This document shows, one piece after another, positions 1-13,114 of a stretch of 64,000 bases of DNA. Position 1 is the stretch's first letter. The number at the start of each line of letters is the position of its first letter. The notes below the pieces were generated by a model that was not told the DNA's origin, did not search any database, and was given only the letters and a program-made list of their open reading frames with translations. Source of the stretch: Crambe crambe (Eukaryota > Porifera > Demospongiae > Poecilosclerida > Crambeidae). A program made the position numbers and the translations under genes. The stretch covers positions 1,984,001-2,048,000 of the forward strand of contig OZ004595.1 of NCBI GenBank assembly GCA_963924555.1, written 5' to 3'.

Positions 1-133
1 TATTTTCGAAGAAGCAGTAAAAAAAATTGATCTTGAGGAAATGCATGCACGCTTCAGTTTAATGAACACTCTGGTTGTTATTGAAAATCACTTCAAATTC
101 AGCGTATGTTGTTTAAGTTGTGGGATTTTTTGA

Positions 134-1302
<1,169 letters not shown>

Positions 1303-1841
1303 TTTTATTATATTATATTATAACATTTTATTTGTGGTTGATTTTAGTTAACAATTTATTTCAGAGTGCTCTTAAATTTGAAACATGTTGTACTGGTAGA
1401 TTTGTTTTATTGAATCTTCATTTTTCAGCAGTGATTTCTTTCTCATTATGTGTGTTAATTATTCTTTAAAATTATTTTAGTGTGAATACCACATTCTTAT
1501 TCGGGCAGCTGTAGCAGTGTCCGTGGCTAAATGCCCACAAATTGGTAACACTCTTTCAGCTGAATAAGCTGCTCAGCTATCTCTGTCTCTCTCATGGCCA
1601 GATGTTGACATTTCCTGTATGTATGTATGGGCTCTCTACGCATGCGCACTGCGTCATATCCTGTTGGGTACCCTTGGATCCGTTTTCGTCATGGAGCGAC
1701 AGCAAGATTTTTTCACGTGTTAGACATGTACAATAGAAAAGCATAAAAGGAACAGCGAACTGTAAGAAGAGAGAATTCATAAATTGCACCGCACTTATCA
1801 GTGCAGATTTATCAGTGCAGATATTACCAGTCTCCAGCAAA

Positions 1842-4488
1842 ATGGGTAATTCATTAAGAAATCAGCCAATGCCATCAATATATGGTGAACTGAAAACACC
1901 AGTCACACAAGATGTTACACTGATTGGTCTGATAGTTGCATTTGCAACCATTGCTGTCTCCTTCATCGTCATTATCCCTGGAATTCGAGGCTGGGAGGTA
2001 AACAGATGGTTACAGTGAATTTTAATTTTACTTGAATGAGTATTGTAGTTAAGATTGAGTATTATAGCTAAGATTGATTGGGATCATGCAAATCCTGAAT
2101 GGTCTATTGTGGTTTAAATAGTGTATGCAGTTCTTAGGTAATTGGCTATGACTAACTCAATGCTAGCCATAGCTGTTTTACCCTTATTAATATGCACATT
2201 TCTCACAATGTGGTCTCTAATTTCTTGATTTTGACCTCCATGGATTCGTTTGAAGATTCATTCACACAGAATAACATAGCTAAACATCTATTTTCTTGCT
2301 TACTTTGCTTGCTCGTAATGCTCAGCTCTTCTCTTTTTTTTTTCTTTCTTTGAGTTCCTGGACTTTCTCCATGCTTAATTTTTATTTTATTCTATATTCA
2401 GAGATTATGGGCCACCATACGAGTGTTCACTGCACTGTGGATAGGAGCAATTCTGATAGTTTGCAACTATGGATCTTGGTACTCGGATAGCATTTGCACC
2501 AGAACTCAGTACAAGGCTCACACACCCATCGGAAGGAATTCTCTCATTCAAGCCACTGTTGGGATTTCTATTGGACTCAGAGGGTTCAATGTCACACTAA
2601 GGGAAAGAGAAGAAGGATGTGGTAAGTTTGTCTATAGTTAATCTAATAATAATAATAATTGGTGTATGTGTAATATATATACCGTATGGGTAGATATTTT
2701 CGAGGGATTTTAATTTCGTGGTTTTCGCGGTCACTTATGATTTCACGGAATTTTTACTCGATATATAAATAGCCTAGATATTTAGCGCATGCGCATTAGT
2801 CATTACGGAGTACTCGACCTCAGATGGCTCTCTACAAGTATTTCAAGTTGCCACTATCGTCTTCAGTACCAGCTGAAATGGTCAAAGAAGTTCTGAAGCT
2901 TCCCAAATTTCTCTATAGATGTGAAATCCACTAACCATTGAAGGGTAACTAAAACTGGTCATCGTTCCAGCTGCTCACGATCGCCACGTGTTCACTGTAC
3001 TGCGCGTGAGCGATATATTGCAACGCACGCGAAGCGAAATTAAAATCCTCGAAATTTTTAAAATCTAGCTTGGTACTGGTATTCACGAAATTTTAATCCC
3101 TCGAAAATATCTACCCATACGGTATGCACAGTTAAACTATATTGTTTGCACTGCTAATATATACTTGTGGCTTTCTTTCATTCTCTTTAGGTTCTGAGGA
3201 ATACACTCGACCATTTCCTGGAGAACAAATAAACTATAATGAAAGATTTCGTTGGGCCCCCTCATGGCGCCAGGGAAGGTTGGATTTCGGAGAGTTTGGA
3301 GGACAGTTGAACCAGGAATATCGTGCAGCAAAATATCGAGGGATGCCCTACCCCATCACATGGGTGGCTGAGAATTTCATCATTGATGGCGAACAAATAA
3401 TATGGTACCGAAAGTTCAGAGTTGCAGGATGGTACACTCATATTTTTATGTGGTAAGATAAATTTTTCACAATGCAACAGATCCATCATTTGAATTTTCT
3501 TATCATCCAGGATTGGATTTGCCACCTACCTTCTCTCTATTGCGCTCTTTATTTTCAACATCAAGTATGGAGCAATTTACATGTTCCTAACTGGTTGCAT
3601 GATGTTACTGGCTATTCTGACATATGGAGTAGTGACTGCGAATGATCCTCCATTACGTATCATCTTTCCTGACAATATATTGAGACCCAAATTCAACTAC
3701 GCTTTCTATTTGACCCTCATCACTGGAATACTTACGACCATTTTAGCTTGCATTATTCTTCTGATGAACTTTTTATACCCAAGGAAGGTGGCCAAAGTTT
3801 TCCATCATGGATTGATTGCCGATGATTCCATCTTTGAGGTGAGTGGTTCACTAGCTAATAACTTAGTAGTCTGTTTGCATTCACCCTTCCCCCTCAATCA
3901 TTCACTATAACTGCTATAATTTTCTCAATTCTTAACCAAAATTTCTAGTTTAATGCATCAACAGAGAGCTGATTATCCATTCTCTCTGCTGGTGTTTGAA
4001 ATTTGGATAAGAATTGAGAAAGTTATAGCAGTTATAATGAATGATCAAGGGGCAAGATGAATATAATTAATAGACTTTAGCTAAGACATTTTTTTAAAAA
4101 ACTGGGAGACTGGGACTCAACATCCAACAACAATAATAACAATAACAACAACAACAATGATACAACAACAACTACAATGACAATGAAATTATTATTTAAT
4201 TTATTACTCTATTAGGGAATATTGGAAGAGGATGAAGAAGGACTTGAAATACCAAGTCGCAGAGAGAGTAAAGTTAGCTTTGGCAGAGGAGCAGAAGGCA
4301 AAATCAAGCGCAAAGGGACCCTAAGCCATCTGCGGGAGTCAACCCGTAGCAACAAGAGTTCTGGAGGTCGAAGTGACATCCTTTCTCGAGATAAGTCTGC
4401 TACTTCTCTAAACGTTCCCTCTCCTAAGAAGAAAAATAGCATAGAGATGGAAGAAATCACAGTTAACGTCAATTTTGAGGAGTCTTGA
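1842..4488 (+). CDS. DUOXA: Dual oxidase maturation factor (DUOXA family), complete
   Basis: DUOXA proteins are ER/plasma-membrane partners needed for folding, export and H2O2 production of dual oxidases. Five exons join in phase: 1842-1997, 2402-2621, 3191-3452, 3511-3838 and 4216-4488, giving about 412 residues. The start ATG opens MGNSLRNQPMPSIYGELKTP. A first membrane helix follows (LIGLIVAFATIAVSFIVIIP), then a second (FTALWIGAILIVCNYGSWY). A luminal loop carries an NVT glycosylation site and the block INYNERFRW, which matches the DUOXA motif (I)DYNEEFRW. The segments PITWVAENF, YRKFRVAGWYTHIFMW and two or three C-terminal helices also follow the family. The C-terminal tail (fifth exon, from about residue 322) is charged and Ser/Lys/Arg-rich with no domain, longer than a bare family core. 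Introns two and four contain inverted-repeat elements. The dual oxidase gene itself is not in the window. Confidence 0.9.
2682..3122. mobile_element. MITE with about 40-bp terminal inverted repeats and TA target duplication
   Basis: The left end starts CCGTATGGGTAGATATTTTC and continues to about 2720. The right end (about 3084-3122) is its near-exact reverse complement. TA dinucleotides at 2680-2681 and 3123-3124 fit a TA target duplication, as in Tc1/mariner-type MITEs. The 441-bp element has no coding capacity and lies inside DUOXA intron two. Confidence 0.85.
3890..4053. mobile_element. Small foldback element in DUOXA intron four
   Basis: The sequence around 3897-3935 (TCATTCACTATAACTGCTAT onward) is repeated in inverted orientation at about 4006-4046, with a loop of roughly 70 bp. 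It has the structure of a short MITE. A stretch of CAA/AAC triplets follows at 4110-4170. Confidence 0.7.
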
Positions 4489-5394
4489 AGTGATGTCAAT
4501 AATTTGCCATGGACAGATATCAGATTTTATTTTCATTGACTGCTTGCTGCTACTTGTGGCTAAGAAACTCCTTTTATTGTAGTTAGCTATTATAGCTGGT
4601 ATTCATTTTCATTTTTCACCTTGTTATTTTTAAGTTGTTGTTGTTGTTATTGTTGTTGTTGTTGTAATCAACAGTGAAAATTGATAAATCGCTACAGCTA
4701 ATGAGCTATAGCTAAGAGATGCATGAGCCATTATACCACATCAAAACCTCTTCATGCATTGCAATCTCCTGATCCTTACAAACAGCCTATATACAGTAGC
4801 TAGCTAAGCAGCATCTGGGCATACAAGGCAGTTGGCAGGCTTGCATGATGGACGAGCTCTGTTCAACTGATAATGGGAGGAAAAGACACTAAGCTATGGT
4901 GACCCTGCTTCCATCAATGAAAGTTATTAGGATGTTCTGGCAAGGTCACAATTAAAAGGTAGCAGTACAGTATGTGTAACAATAATCATTATGCAAAAAG
5001 ATAATGTATACACAAGACTAATAGCTATTATTGATCAGTCTTGTTTAACCATGCAGTCTCAGTACAGGAGATACTATTCATTCCATCATGCTTTGGCAGT
5101 TAAATCTGGAGTAATGATAATGAAACTATTGTTATATTTTACAGTGGAGCCATGCACCTTTGGGGCCAGCAGAAGTGTCCTGATTAGAAGGGTGGCTTCA
5201 TTTCAGGGATGAATTTATATCTGAAGTATGCATTGGGACTTTTTAAAGTGTCCTGAATACAGGGGTGGGGGTCCTGATTAGGGGGGGGGGACCTCATTTC
5301 AGGGGACCTGATTACAGGGGTGGCCTCATTTCAGGGGTCCTGATTACAGGGGTGGCCTCATTTCAGGGGACCTGATTACAGGGGTGGCCTCATT
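4489..5394. repeat. Intergenic region ending in a 30-bp minisatellite
   Basis: No gene is visible here. A GTT/GTTGTT tract lies near 4635-4665. From about 5265 to 5400 there are roughly four tandem units of about 30 bp built on GGGGTGGCCTCATTTCAGGG followed by a CCTGATTACA-like segment. The stop codon of the next gene (minus strand) falls inside the last unit. Confidence 0.8.
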
Positions 5395-6172
5395 TCAGGG
5401 ATCTTGATTAGGGAATTCACGGTAGTGTAATAACTTAGTATTTACCACATCACAGATGTCTGTGACTTCAATGCCATCCTTATCGAAGAAACGAGCATTG
5501 CAGCCTCCACAATAGTCGGATAAGCATGATGCATTTGGAAAGGCAGGACATGTTGCAAATTGACAGGGATCAATGAAACAATTCACTAGATCTGGACAAT
5601 TGCAAGTGTCTGTGACTTCAACTTCTCCACCTGGTGCAAAGAATTGAGCATTGCAACCTCCACAGAAGTCACTTACACATTTGGCATCAGGATGAGCGGG
5701 ACAGAAATTCACGTCACATGGATCAGCTAAGCAGTTCACTATTTCATCATCAGGACAATCTGTTAATGTAGAGGAATTTTAGTAGCCATGCATAATCAAG
5801 AAAGAGAGAACTTGCATTTTATAAAAGATAAGACATTTTTTAGAGATAACAAGGAGCTACTGACACACATACATGTGCACTGTTTCCATTATATATAGTA
5901 GGCTTTGCTCATACTTATGATTATTAGCCGTACTTATAAATTATGGTACAAAGTTTACTTAAAATAGCCGCTCTAGAACTAAGTAACTAGCTAATACTAT
6001 TGATAAGTACAATACTGTTACCCTTAATGAGTAGCTAGAGCAAGGAACCATTCTAATGCATTCTAGCTACAGTATATCTTGTATGTCCTATACCTCCTGA
6101 GCAAGTGACGGCAGAAATCATGTATGCTGCAGCCATGAACGTCGTAACGGTGAATAGTTTCCAGATAAACAT
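5395..6172 (-). CDS. Small secreted protein with two YCGGC cysteine modules
   Basis: Two exons: 6172-6094 encodes MFIWKLFTVTTFMAAAYMIS plus AVTCSGG, a clear signal peptide; 5759-5395 encodes the mature part. They join in phase 1, giving about 147 residues. The mature chain has two copies of a module of the form N-C-x3-DPC-x4-C-P-x-x-P-x-A-x-C-x-SD-(F/Y)-CGGCNA-x-FF, each followed by an acidic VTD-x-C end. The same module recurs in the genes at 7721 and 15891. No enzymatic motif is present, and a secreted structural or inhibitor-like role is an inference. The reading frame ends in the minisatellite at 5395. A possible 5' splice site just after the last cysteine (minus-strand GTAAAT near 5440) leaves open a further exon, but none was found. 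Confidence 0.75.
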
Positions 6173-7720
6173 ATTGCAAGATATAAGATAATTATAAAGA
6201 CAGAGGAGACAATAACACAGGCCAGAATTTACTAGCTATAGGCCAGAATTTAATGCTTTTATAGCCATGCAGTGAACGATAAAGATTATTTTGACTAATT
6301 AATTTTGAATAGTTTCTCACAGTACCATATTAAGAGAGTCCATTTGCACTCATTTTCACCTCTTTGAGCATTTGCTAAGGATTCAAAATTTCCAAAGTTG
6401 GCAGATAGATGTATAAGTCACACTCTCTGCTGTTGTTTGAAAGCAGAAATTTTGGTGGTGAAGAATTTAAGTCACAACAGCTATCGAGTCAAGCTAGGTG
6501 AAAGAGATACGTAGCTAGCTACTAAGTTTACAGGAGACAAGTTAGATTCAGTCCTGAGTTCAGAACAACTGACATACAGGAAACCACAACCAAATACACA
6601 TAGTAATAATAGTCAATACATGCTTTGCATTACTCTCCTCTCATTTTAGGAGGCTAGCCTCTTCCATAGTATTATGCCATGATTCATTGCTTTGTGGTGC
6701 AAGTTTTTATATATAAACTAGGTTCTAGGTTGTATTTACATGGCTTGTCCAGCTTCAAAATAGTTTTCCTTTCCTCTATGGAAGCTGTTAACAAGATCTG
6801 AGAAGAAACTACTGTGGGCTTTCAATATCAATATAACTCTTAAAATGTGGTGTTTTTCTCAGTTTAGCTAGTCATCCACATTGAGCCTAAATTCCACATA
6901 GCTATGGAGTAAGGTATGACTCTATTTTGCAGACATTTCACTGGAAGCTATAACTGTAATATAGGAGCTTGATCAGCATGCCTTTTGCCATGTCATCCAA
7001 GGGTTGGGTGTCTGTCTAAGTGCAACTTGATCCTAGTCTTGTGATTTCATGTTGGTAGCTAGCTAGTGTCTATATAAAAACATAACTCCCAAATTTTTGA
7101 ATGTCTCAACACAAGCTCAATTTAGTCTTTCGGAGCATTAAAGCACAAAAGAAACTTAAATTCAGTTTCAAGAAAACTTATAAATGATTCCTGACAGACA
7201 TGTCATCATGGATGTCTATAGCTAGCTAGCCAGCTTTTAATGTTATAGCTAGACATTCAGGTACTAGCAACACCTACACAAAACAGGGAAAATATACATG
7301 AACTCACTCTACATGCAGATAGATATAGCTAACATGTCTCTATGAAATTGTGGGGACTACTAAGTCTGAATGTACATGACCAGAGTTTAGTGTTTTCTGT
7401 AACCCATTGTATGTAGTTGATGATTCAAGAAAGCAGCATGTAGTAATTATTCTCAGATGTGTCCACACAGCTGCATATGGCTAATAAGCTAGAGGCTAAC
7501 TCTAGCATTACTTCAGCTTAATTAATGAAATTATCACAGTGTTTATTTTTTGTTATAGACCAAATTGTTATAGCTAGCTGTGCCACAACAAGCTTGTAGG
7601 TGTAGGCATTGTGACAACAGGCATCCAGCGAGTATAAAAAATCTCTCATCATCATGAGAAAAACCATCGTTTCATTATATTCACTGAAGTGTTGGAGTTC
7701 CAGATTCAGTCTACAACAAG
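6173..7720. other. Intergenic stretch, no gene seen
   Basis: AT-rich sequence with scattered TAGCTAGC-type words. No convincing exon on either strand. The only candidate signal is a TATA-like TATAAAAAA at about 7634-7642, some 80 bp before the ATG at 7721, which could serve the next gene. Confidence 0.5.
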
Positions 7721-10310
7721 ATGATGTGTTGGAAATTTATCTCCATCGTTATCATTGGAGTGGTAACATTGACTGCTCTCACTAATGCTGCCCCCTCTCC
7801 AAGTAAGTTTCATTTCAAGAGTAATAATTGTTGTTAGCTAGCTAGCTAGATATATTATACACTTTCAGCTGCAGGATGCAGGAGAAATGGACAGTCTTAT
7901 AAGGTTGGGACGAGTTTTCCATCTGGTGACGGATGCAATAAATGGTAGCTTAAAAATTTAAAAAAAACAACAACTCAGAAGCGAAATATTGGTTATTAGC
8001 AGAACCTATATTATTAGCTATAGTGTTACAAAATCAATTTTTATAAAACTAAATGCATTACTCTATTTATTATAGCAGATGTTTTGCTCCTGGTCGCATT
8101 GCTTGCACACGGAGAGCATGTGGATGCAGAAGTGGTCGAGTGTTCTATAAAGTTGGAGCCCGCTTTCCATCCAATGATGGATGCAACACATGGTAAGCTG
8201 TATGGTTAGCTATCTATAATGAAACAGAAATGGAACCTATTAAAAGATGGTCAGGGGCAGTTTTATTTGATTATAACTGGCTAGCTACCTTGCATTCAAT
8301 TTTCTTTAATTTCTTACATATACATAGTACATGTTCTGCCCCGGGACGTATTGTTTGCACAAAGAAAGCTTGTAGATGTACAAGGAATGGAGTACACTAC
8401 AAAATAGGAGCTACCTTTCCAGCTGACGATGGATGCAATATATGGTAAATAATAACTACAACTATCACATTTCTTCTCATGGAGCATTTGCCTTCAAGAA
8501 CAAGCATCAATTAGACAAGATGTATTAAGTGAGATGTGCAGCTGGTTGCAATTTCTATAATTGTGACAATATAGCTATTTAGACTATAGCTAGTTACCTG
8601 ATTGGTCAGTTAGAGGGACTAGCTACGTATTTAGAAGATATTTCGATACTAGCTACTTTAACAAATTCTGTGTTGCTTACCAAGTACAGCTGCAACTGTA
8701 GCTAATTATACGATACAATCAAACTGTTCTGTAGCACTTGTATTTCTCATGGTTCCGTTACCTGCACCGAGAAAGCTTGTGGGTGTGTGAGAAATGGAAT
8801 TTTCTATAAAGTCGGAGCAACATTTCCTGCTGGTGATGGATGCAATACATGGTATAATTTAAGCTGCTCGAGAATGGCTAACTAGAATTAATATGGTACC
8901 TTTTTTCTTCACTCTTGTAGTACATGTACGAAAAATGGCTTCATTGCTTGTACCTTGAAAGCTTGTTGTAAGTTTTGTCGCATGTTCTTGACATCACAAT
9001 TGCTATTACTGTGTGATGTTTGTGGTCATGTGTATAGTGGGTTGTCCAGTGAAAGGTCAAGTCTTCACCAAGTGTGCTTCTGCCTGCCCACCCACCTGCA
9101 CTAATCCTAAGCCTGTTTGTACTAGACAGTGTGTTCCTCGGTGCCAATGCCCCAGGGGAACTGTCATTAACCAACTCTCAAGAAAATGCGTACGAGTCAA
9201 GGACTGCCCAACCCAATGCCCTCCTGATAAGCCACTGGTGAACTGCTTTGTGGATCCATGTCAGTTTGCCAAGTGTTCTGCCCATCCTAAGGCCAAGTGT
9301 AGTGCTGATTATTGTGGCGGCTGCAATGCTAGGTTCTTCGACTCCAAAGGAAATGAAGTCACAGAGAGTTGTGGTATGTGGTCAGTGTCACATGCATACA
9401 CTCATTGTGGACTCTCCCTGAAATGATAAACAAGCAAGAAAGTAAACAAACAGACAGACAGACAGACGGACATACATACATACATACATACATACATACA
9501 TACATACATACATACATACATACATACATACATACATACATACATACATACATACATACATACATACAAACATACAACAAACAAACAACATAAAATCAGG
9601 ATGATGGAGGATACTCACTCTTTATCCCATTAATCCGGATATTTCTCTAATCAGGACACTTTTCCTGGTCCATATTATACCAATATCTCTTTTTCTACCT
9701 ATAGAGTGCCCAGTACAAGGCCAGCTTTTCACTTTATGTGGTTCAGCATGCCCTGCCAATTGCACCAACCCCCATCCTCCTTGCACCAAACAGTGTGTTG
9801 CTCGTTGTGAGTGCCCCCACAGAACTGTCATCAACGAGAAGACCAAGAAATGCACTCCAGTCAAAAAGTGCTCAAGACAAAGTAAGCCATGCTAACTGAC
9901 TTCATAGCCAACAACGATGCATGAGGTATAGTGGATTTCCTTTCTGGCAACACCACTAGGGAGACAAAATAAGAAACAGTACCTAATGACATGCATGCTG
10001 CCAGAGTATTATGGGATAGTCACAACACATCACAGGGATCGAAGCCTACTTATTGTGCATGCTTTAATATCAAAGCAGGAGAGGCCATGGTGCATGCCCA
10101 TCACTTTTTATCAACTTATCACAATTTTCTGTAGTTTGTCCCCTGACTCAAGTTTTTAATGGGTGTGGGTCTGCGTGCACCCCCACGTGTTCCGACCCTA
10201 ACCCAATCTGTATCCAAGTGTGTGTGCCTCGCTGCGAGTGTCCTCATGGTACTGTCCTCCGCAGGAAGAGATGCATCCCTCAATCACAGTGCCCACCCAG
10301 GAAAGGCTAA
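7721..10310 (+). CDS. Secreted mosaic protein: VWC-like repeats, TIL domains and a YCGGC module
   Basis: Nine exons splice in phase: 7721-7802, 7869-7944, 8076-8192, 8328-8444, 8735-8851, 8921-8967, 9038-9373, 9705-9881 and 10135-10310, giving about 414 residues. Exon one is a signal peptide (MMCWKFISIVIIGVVTLTAL then TNAAPSP). Exons two to six encode four to five repeats of the form G-x-x-Y-K-V/I-G-x-x-F-P-x-x-DGCN-x-C-x-C-x(3-5)-G-x-I/V-x-CT-x-K/R-AC; three of them are exactly 117 bp with phase-2 boundaries. This resembles von Willebrand type C or pacifastin-like domains. Exon seven carries a TIL (trypsin-inhibitor-like) domain (CPPTC, CVPRCQCPRGTV) followed by one YCGGC module. Exons eight and nine are each a further TIL domain. 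A protease-inhibitor function is inferred from the TIL and pacifastin-like modules. The family of each module is clearer than the function. Confidence 0.82.
9463..9568. repeat. (CATA)n microsatellite in an intron of the mosaic gene
   Basis: About 100 bp of CATA tetranucleotides preceded by a short GACA run, between exons at 9373 and 9705. Tyr/Ile/His-rich reading frames here come from the repeat. Confidence 0.95.
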
Positions 10311-11048
10311 TGGACGAAGATGTAGCACACTACATGAACAGAACTATAATTCATTTTTGTGACAAAATTAACAATTAATATTATGAATACTGCACAAATA
10401 GTATACCTAGCTATAACCAGTCAGCTGTCCTGCATGTGATGTGCTTTATGGGCTGTATAGAATGTACTAAGACATTATTACAGGCTCTAGAGGCATAATT
10501 ACCGTATTATAATAGGTAAATGATTGTGATAGTAGCCTCAGACTCCCCCAATCAATGGACATAGCTAGCAGTTTATTCTGTAGCTAGAGCTAGTAATTAA
10601 GGATTTGGGTGGTTAAAACTGAAAGGGGGATGGTCTGGTGCCATGGTTACATGGAGGGAACAGTAATTAAGCTTAGTTTCAAGGGTGAATGATTCTGTGT
10701 ATTCCTTGGCATCTACGCTAGTCATAACTTAGTCACCATATTTAGCCAGTGCATGTGTCATTAGCTATGATAGTTTCATCTATTAACAAAAGTAGTTCAT
10801 AAGCACACTGCAGTCTGACCATTTCCATGTTTAATAAGAAGGAATTATTATGTGCTAGTAGTGATGACTTCATAGGAAATCTTTCTTGTTAGCTTATTGC
10901 ATGTTTGTAGCTACTCTCCTTCCCTCCCTCCTCCCCTCCCCCTCTTCCCCCTCCCCACCCCTCCTCCCTTCCTTCCCCCTCCCCACCCCTCCCCCTTCCT
11001 TCCCCCTCCCAATGATGGTTAATACTGTTAGTGGTCCAATCAAACTCA

Positions 11049-11125
11049 CTCCACTGACTCAAGTATTCAATGGGTGTGGGTCCCCCATGTGTTCCAACCC
11101 TAACACCACCATAATATTATTATAA
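11049..11125 (+). pseudogene. TIL-domain exon remnant, copy 1
   Basis: The frame starting TPLTQVFNGCG matches the last exon of the mosaic gene (CPLTQVFNGCGSACTPTCS), but the cysteine pattern breaks down after about 20 residues and the exon lacks its second half and stop. It lies just upstream of the EMC7 pseudogene. Confidence 0.7.
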
Positions 11126-11424
11126 GTGGATAGCTAGCTATACAGATGCCAGTGCTTCATGGATTAGGCATGCATGCTCAGCAGAGTGTAATAAAATTAA
11201 TGATGCAGACATGAAGGCTCCAGAAGCGTATTATTAGAGACTAAAAATGAATATCTAATAATGAATATTATAATTATTGTAACAATAAATTAGTAGGAAT
11301 CAAATATTCATTATAATCAGCTAATTAGCTACTGCGTCATTTAATATGTAACCATGGTACCAGACTCCCCTCTCAAAAATCATAATTAGCTATTTACTAG
11401 CTCTAGCTAGAAAATAAGCTAGCC

Positions 11425-12078
11425 ATGTCCATATATTGGATAGTTGCCTTTCTTGCTTTCTGCAATTTTGTTTTTGTGGCATTCCACCTACACCAAGCCT
11501 AGCTAACATCCTTTAGAAAATAAAAGGAACTGTCGAGGTAAAAAATCGACTTCTGATGATTGGATGCCAGCCACTAAAGTTTGTCTGGATGAAGGGAAAT
11601 AACTACTTTGTCTTTCTCAATTCATCAGGAGGCTTTGTAATTCACACTGTACCCCTGGGTCATAATTATGTGGTAGCTAGAGGTTTTTGAGTTTCAGTCC
11701 ATATGTGTGGACATTAGTATAGCAAAAATGGAAAAGTTAGGGCATGATCTTTTGAGAGAAGGGATTATTCTGAGAATGATAATGAGCATTTTGCCATAGT
11801 TTGCCGCAGTTTGCCATAGTTAGCCTGATCAATCCCCTGGGTATTTATGCAGATCTTACTGACAATAATATCTCCACTGCTATTAATGATACTCCTGGTC
11901 AAGACGGCAGACATAGATCCTGTTGCACAGGTCTGTATAGTTAGCTTAGCTACATCACAAACTGATAATGCATAGACGTGATCATTTGCTGTAGGATCAG
12001 TTCAAAGATATTATTATGTCTCAACAAATTGAAGTTGGCTTTAGCCCAGAGGAGCTGCTGACCAAATTTTTTTGACTC
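11425..12078 (+). pseudogene. EMC7 pseudogene
   Basis: A decayed copy of the intact EMC7 gene at 13115. It begins with the same ATG context (MSIYWIVAF), but the signal-peptide region has lost about 12 bp, and several indels in 11480-11760 break the frame and remove the second half of exon one. Remnants of exon two (about 11854-11930) and exon three (about 11994-12076, reading FSPEELLTKF then a premature stop) follow in the same order and spacing as in the live gene. Confidence 0.85.
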
Positions 12079-12562
12079 CATTAACAAATACCTATATGGT
12101 CCAAGAGGTACTGAAGTATACCGTATGGAGCTGTACTATCTTGCTAGATAGCTAATTAATCCCTTTTGACTAATTATGTTTATCCTCACTAGCTAGCTGT
12201 TACTGTGTCATTGAAATAACAGTTACTGTAGCTAAGTTTACTAGTTAGTGTTAGATTTGACCTTTTTTTTTTTTCAAGGATAATACTAAAATGCTGAGTA
12301 AGCAATACGAATATTATTTCCAGTCACACCCATCACATAAAAGTCAGTTGGGCGGAGTTTTCAATAAGGTGCACACATGAGGATACAGATGGGGTACATG
12401 GAGACTCACAGCCAGTAAAACCAGGTAGCTACCATCCTCCAGAGGAAGAGATGCTCCCTCCCAAAATGTACTACTTAAGTTGATCCTTAGCACCATCCCC
12501 CCTCACAGGCTCTCCCTCTCCCAGTGATGGTTAATAGCTACTGTTAGTGGTCCTATCGAACT

Positions 12563-12707
12563 CACTCTACTGACTCAAGTCTTCAATGGCTGTGGGTATG
12601 CATGTACCCCCACGAGGTCTAACACCATCTGATTCTCCTGTGTGTGTCTGTCCTTGTGCAGGAAGAGATGCATCCTTCAATTACAGTGCCCACCCAGGAA
12701 GAGCTAA
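12563..12707 (+). pseudogene. TIL-domain exon remnant, copy 2
   Basis: Matches the terminal TIL exon at 10135-10310 from the TQVFNGCG block to the terminal CPPRK/stop region, but with internal deletions that lose several cysteines. It sits at the equivalent place upstream of the intact EMC7 gene. Confidence 0.7.
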
Positions 12708-13114
12708 TGGACGGGATGTAGCTCATAGCTAAATGCACTAAAATAAATGATTGAATGCCATTTTTAATTATAACTGAATGTAGCTAGCCCAGCTGTTATG
12801 CTTTCTGGATGAATGCTTTATTTTGTTGCACGCTTACTCAGCAGAAGTGCAGACATGTAGGCTCCAGAAGCATAATCATTATTATAGACTAAAAATGAAT
12901 TGCACTTGTAGCTAATAATGAATATTATAGTTATTGTTATAATAAATAGCCTAAATCGATATTCATTATAATCAGCTAATTACTGCGTCATTATGTGACC
13001 ATGGTACCAGACTCCATCCCACCCCCCTCTCAGCTCTAGCTAACTACCCAAATCCTTAAAAATCATAAAAATTGACTAATCACTTGTTCTAGCTAGAAAA
13101 TAAGCTACGTAGCT

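Noticed and set aside
4212-4499. Minus-strand frame opposite the last DUOXA exon
   Set aside because: Shadow of the coding strand. Splice phase and family similarity support the plus strand.
9359-9618. Long Tyr-Ile-His and Cys-Met-Tyr-Val frames
   Set aside because: Translations of the (CATA)n microsatellite inside an intron of the mosaic gene.
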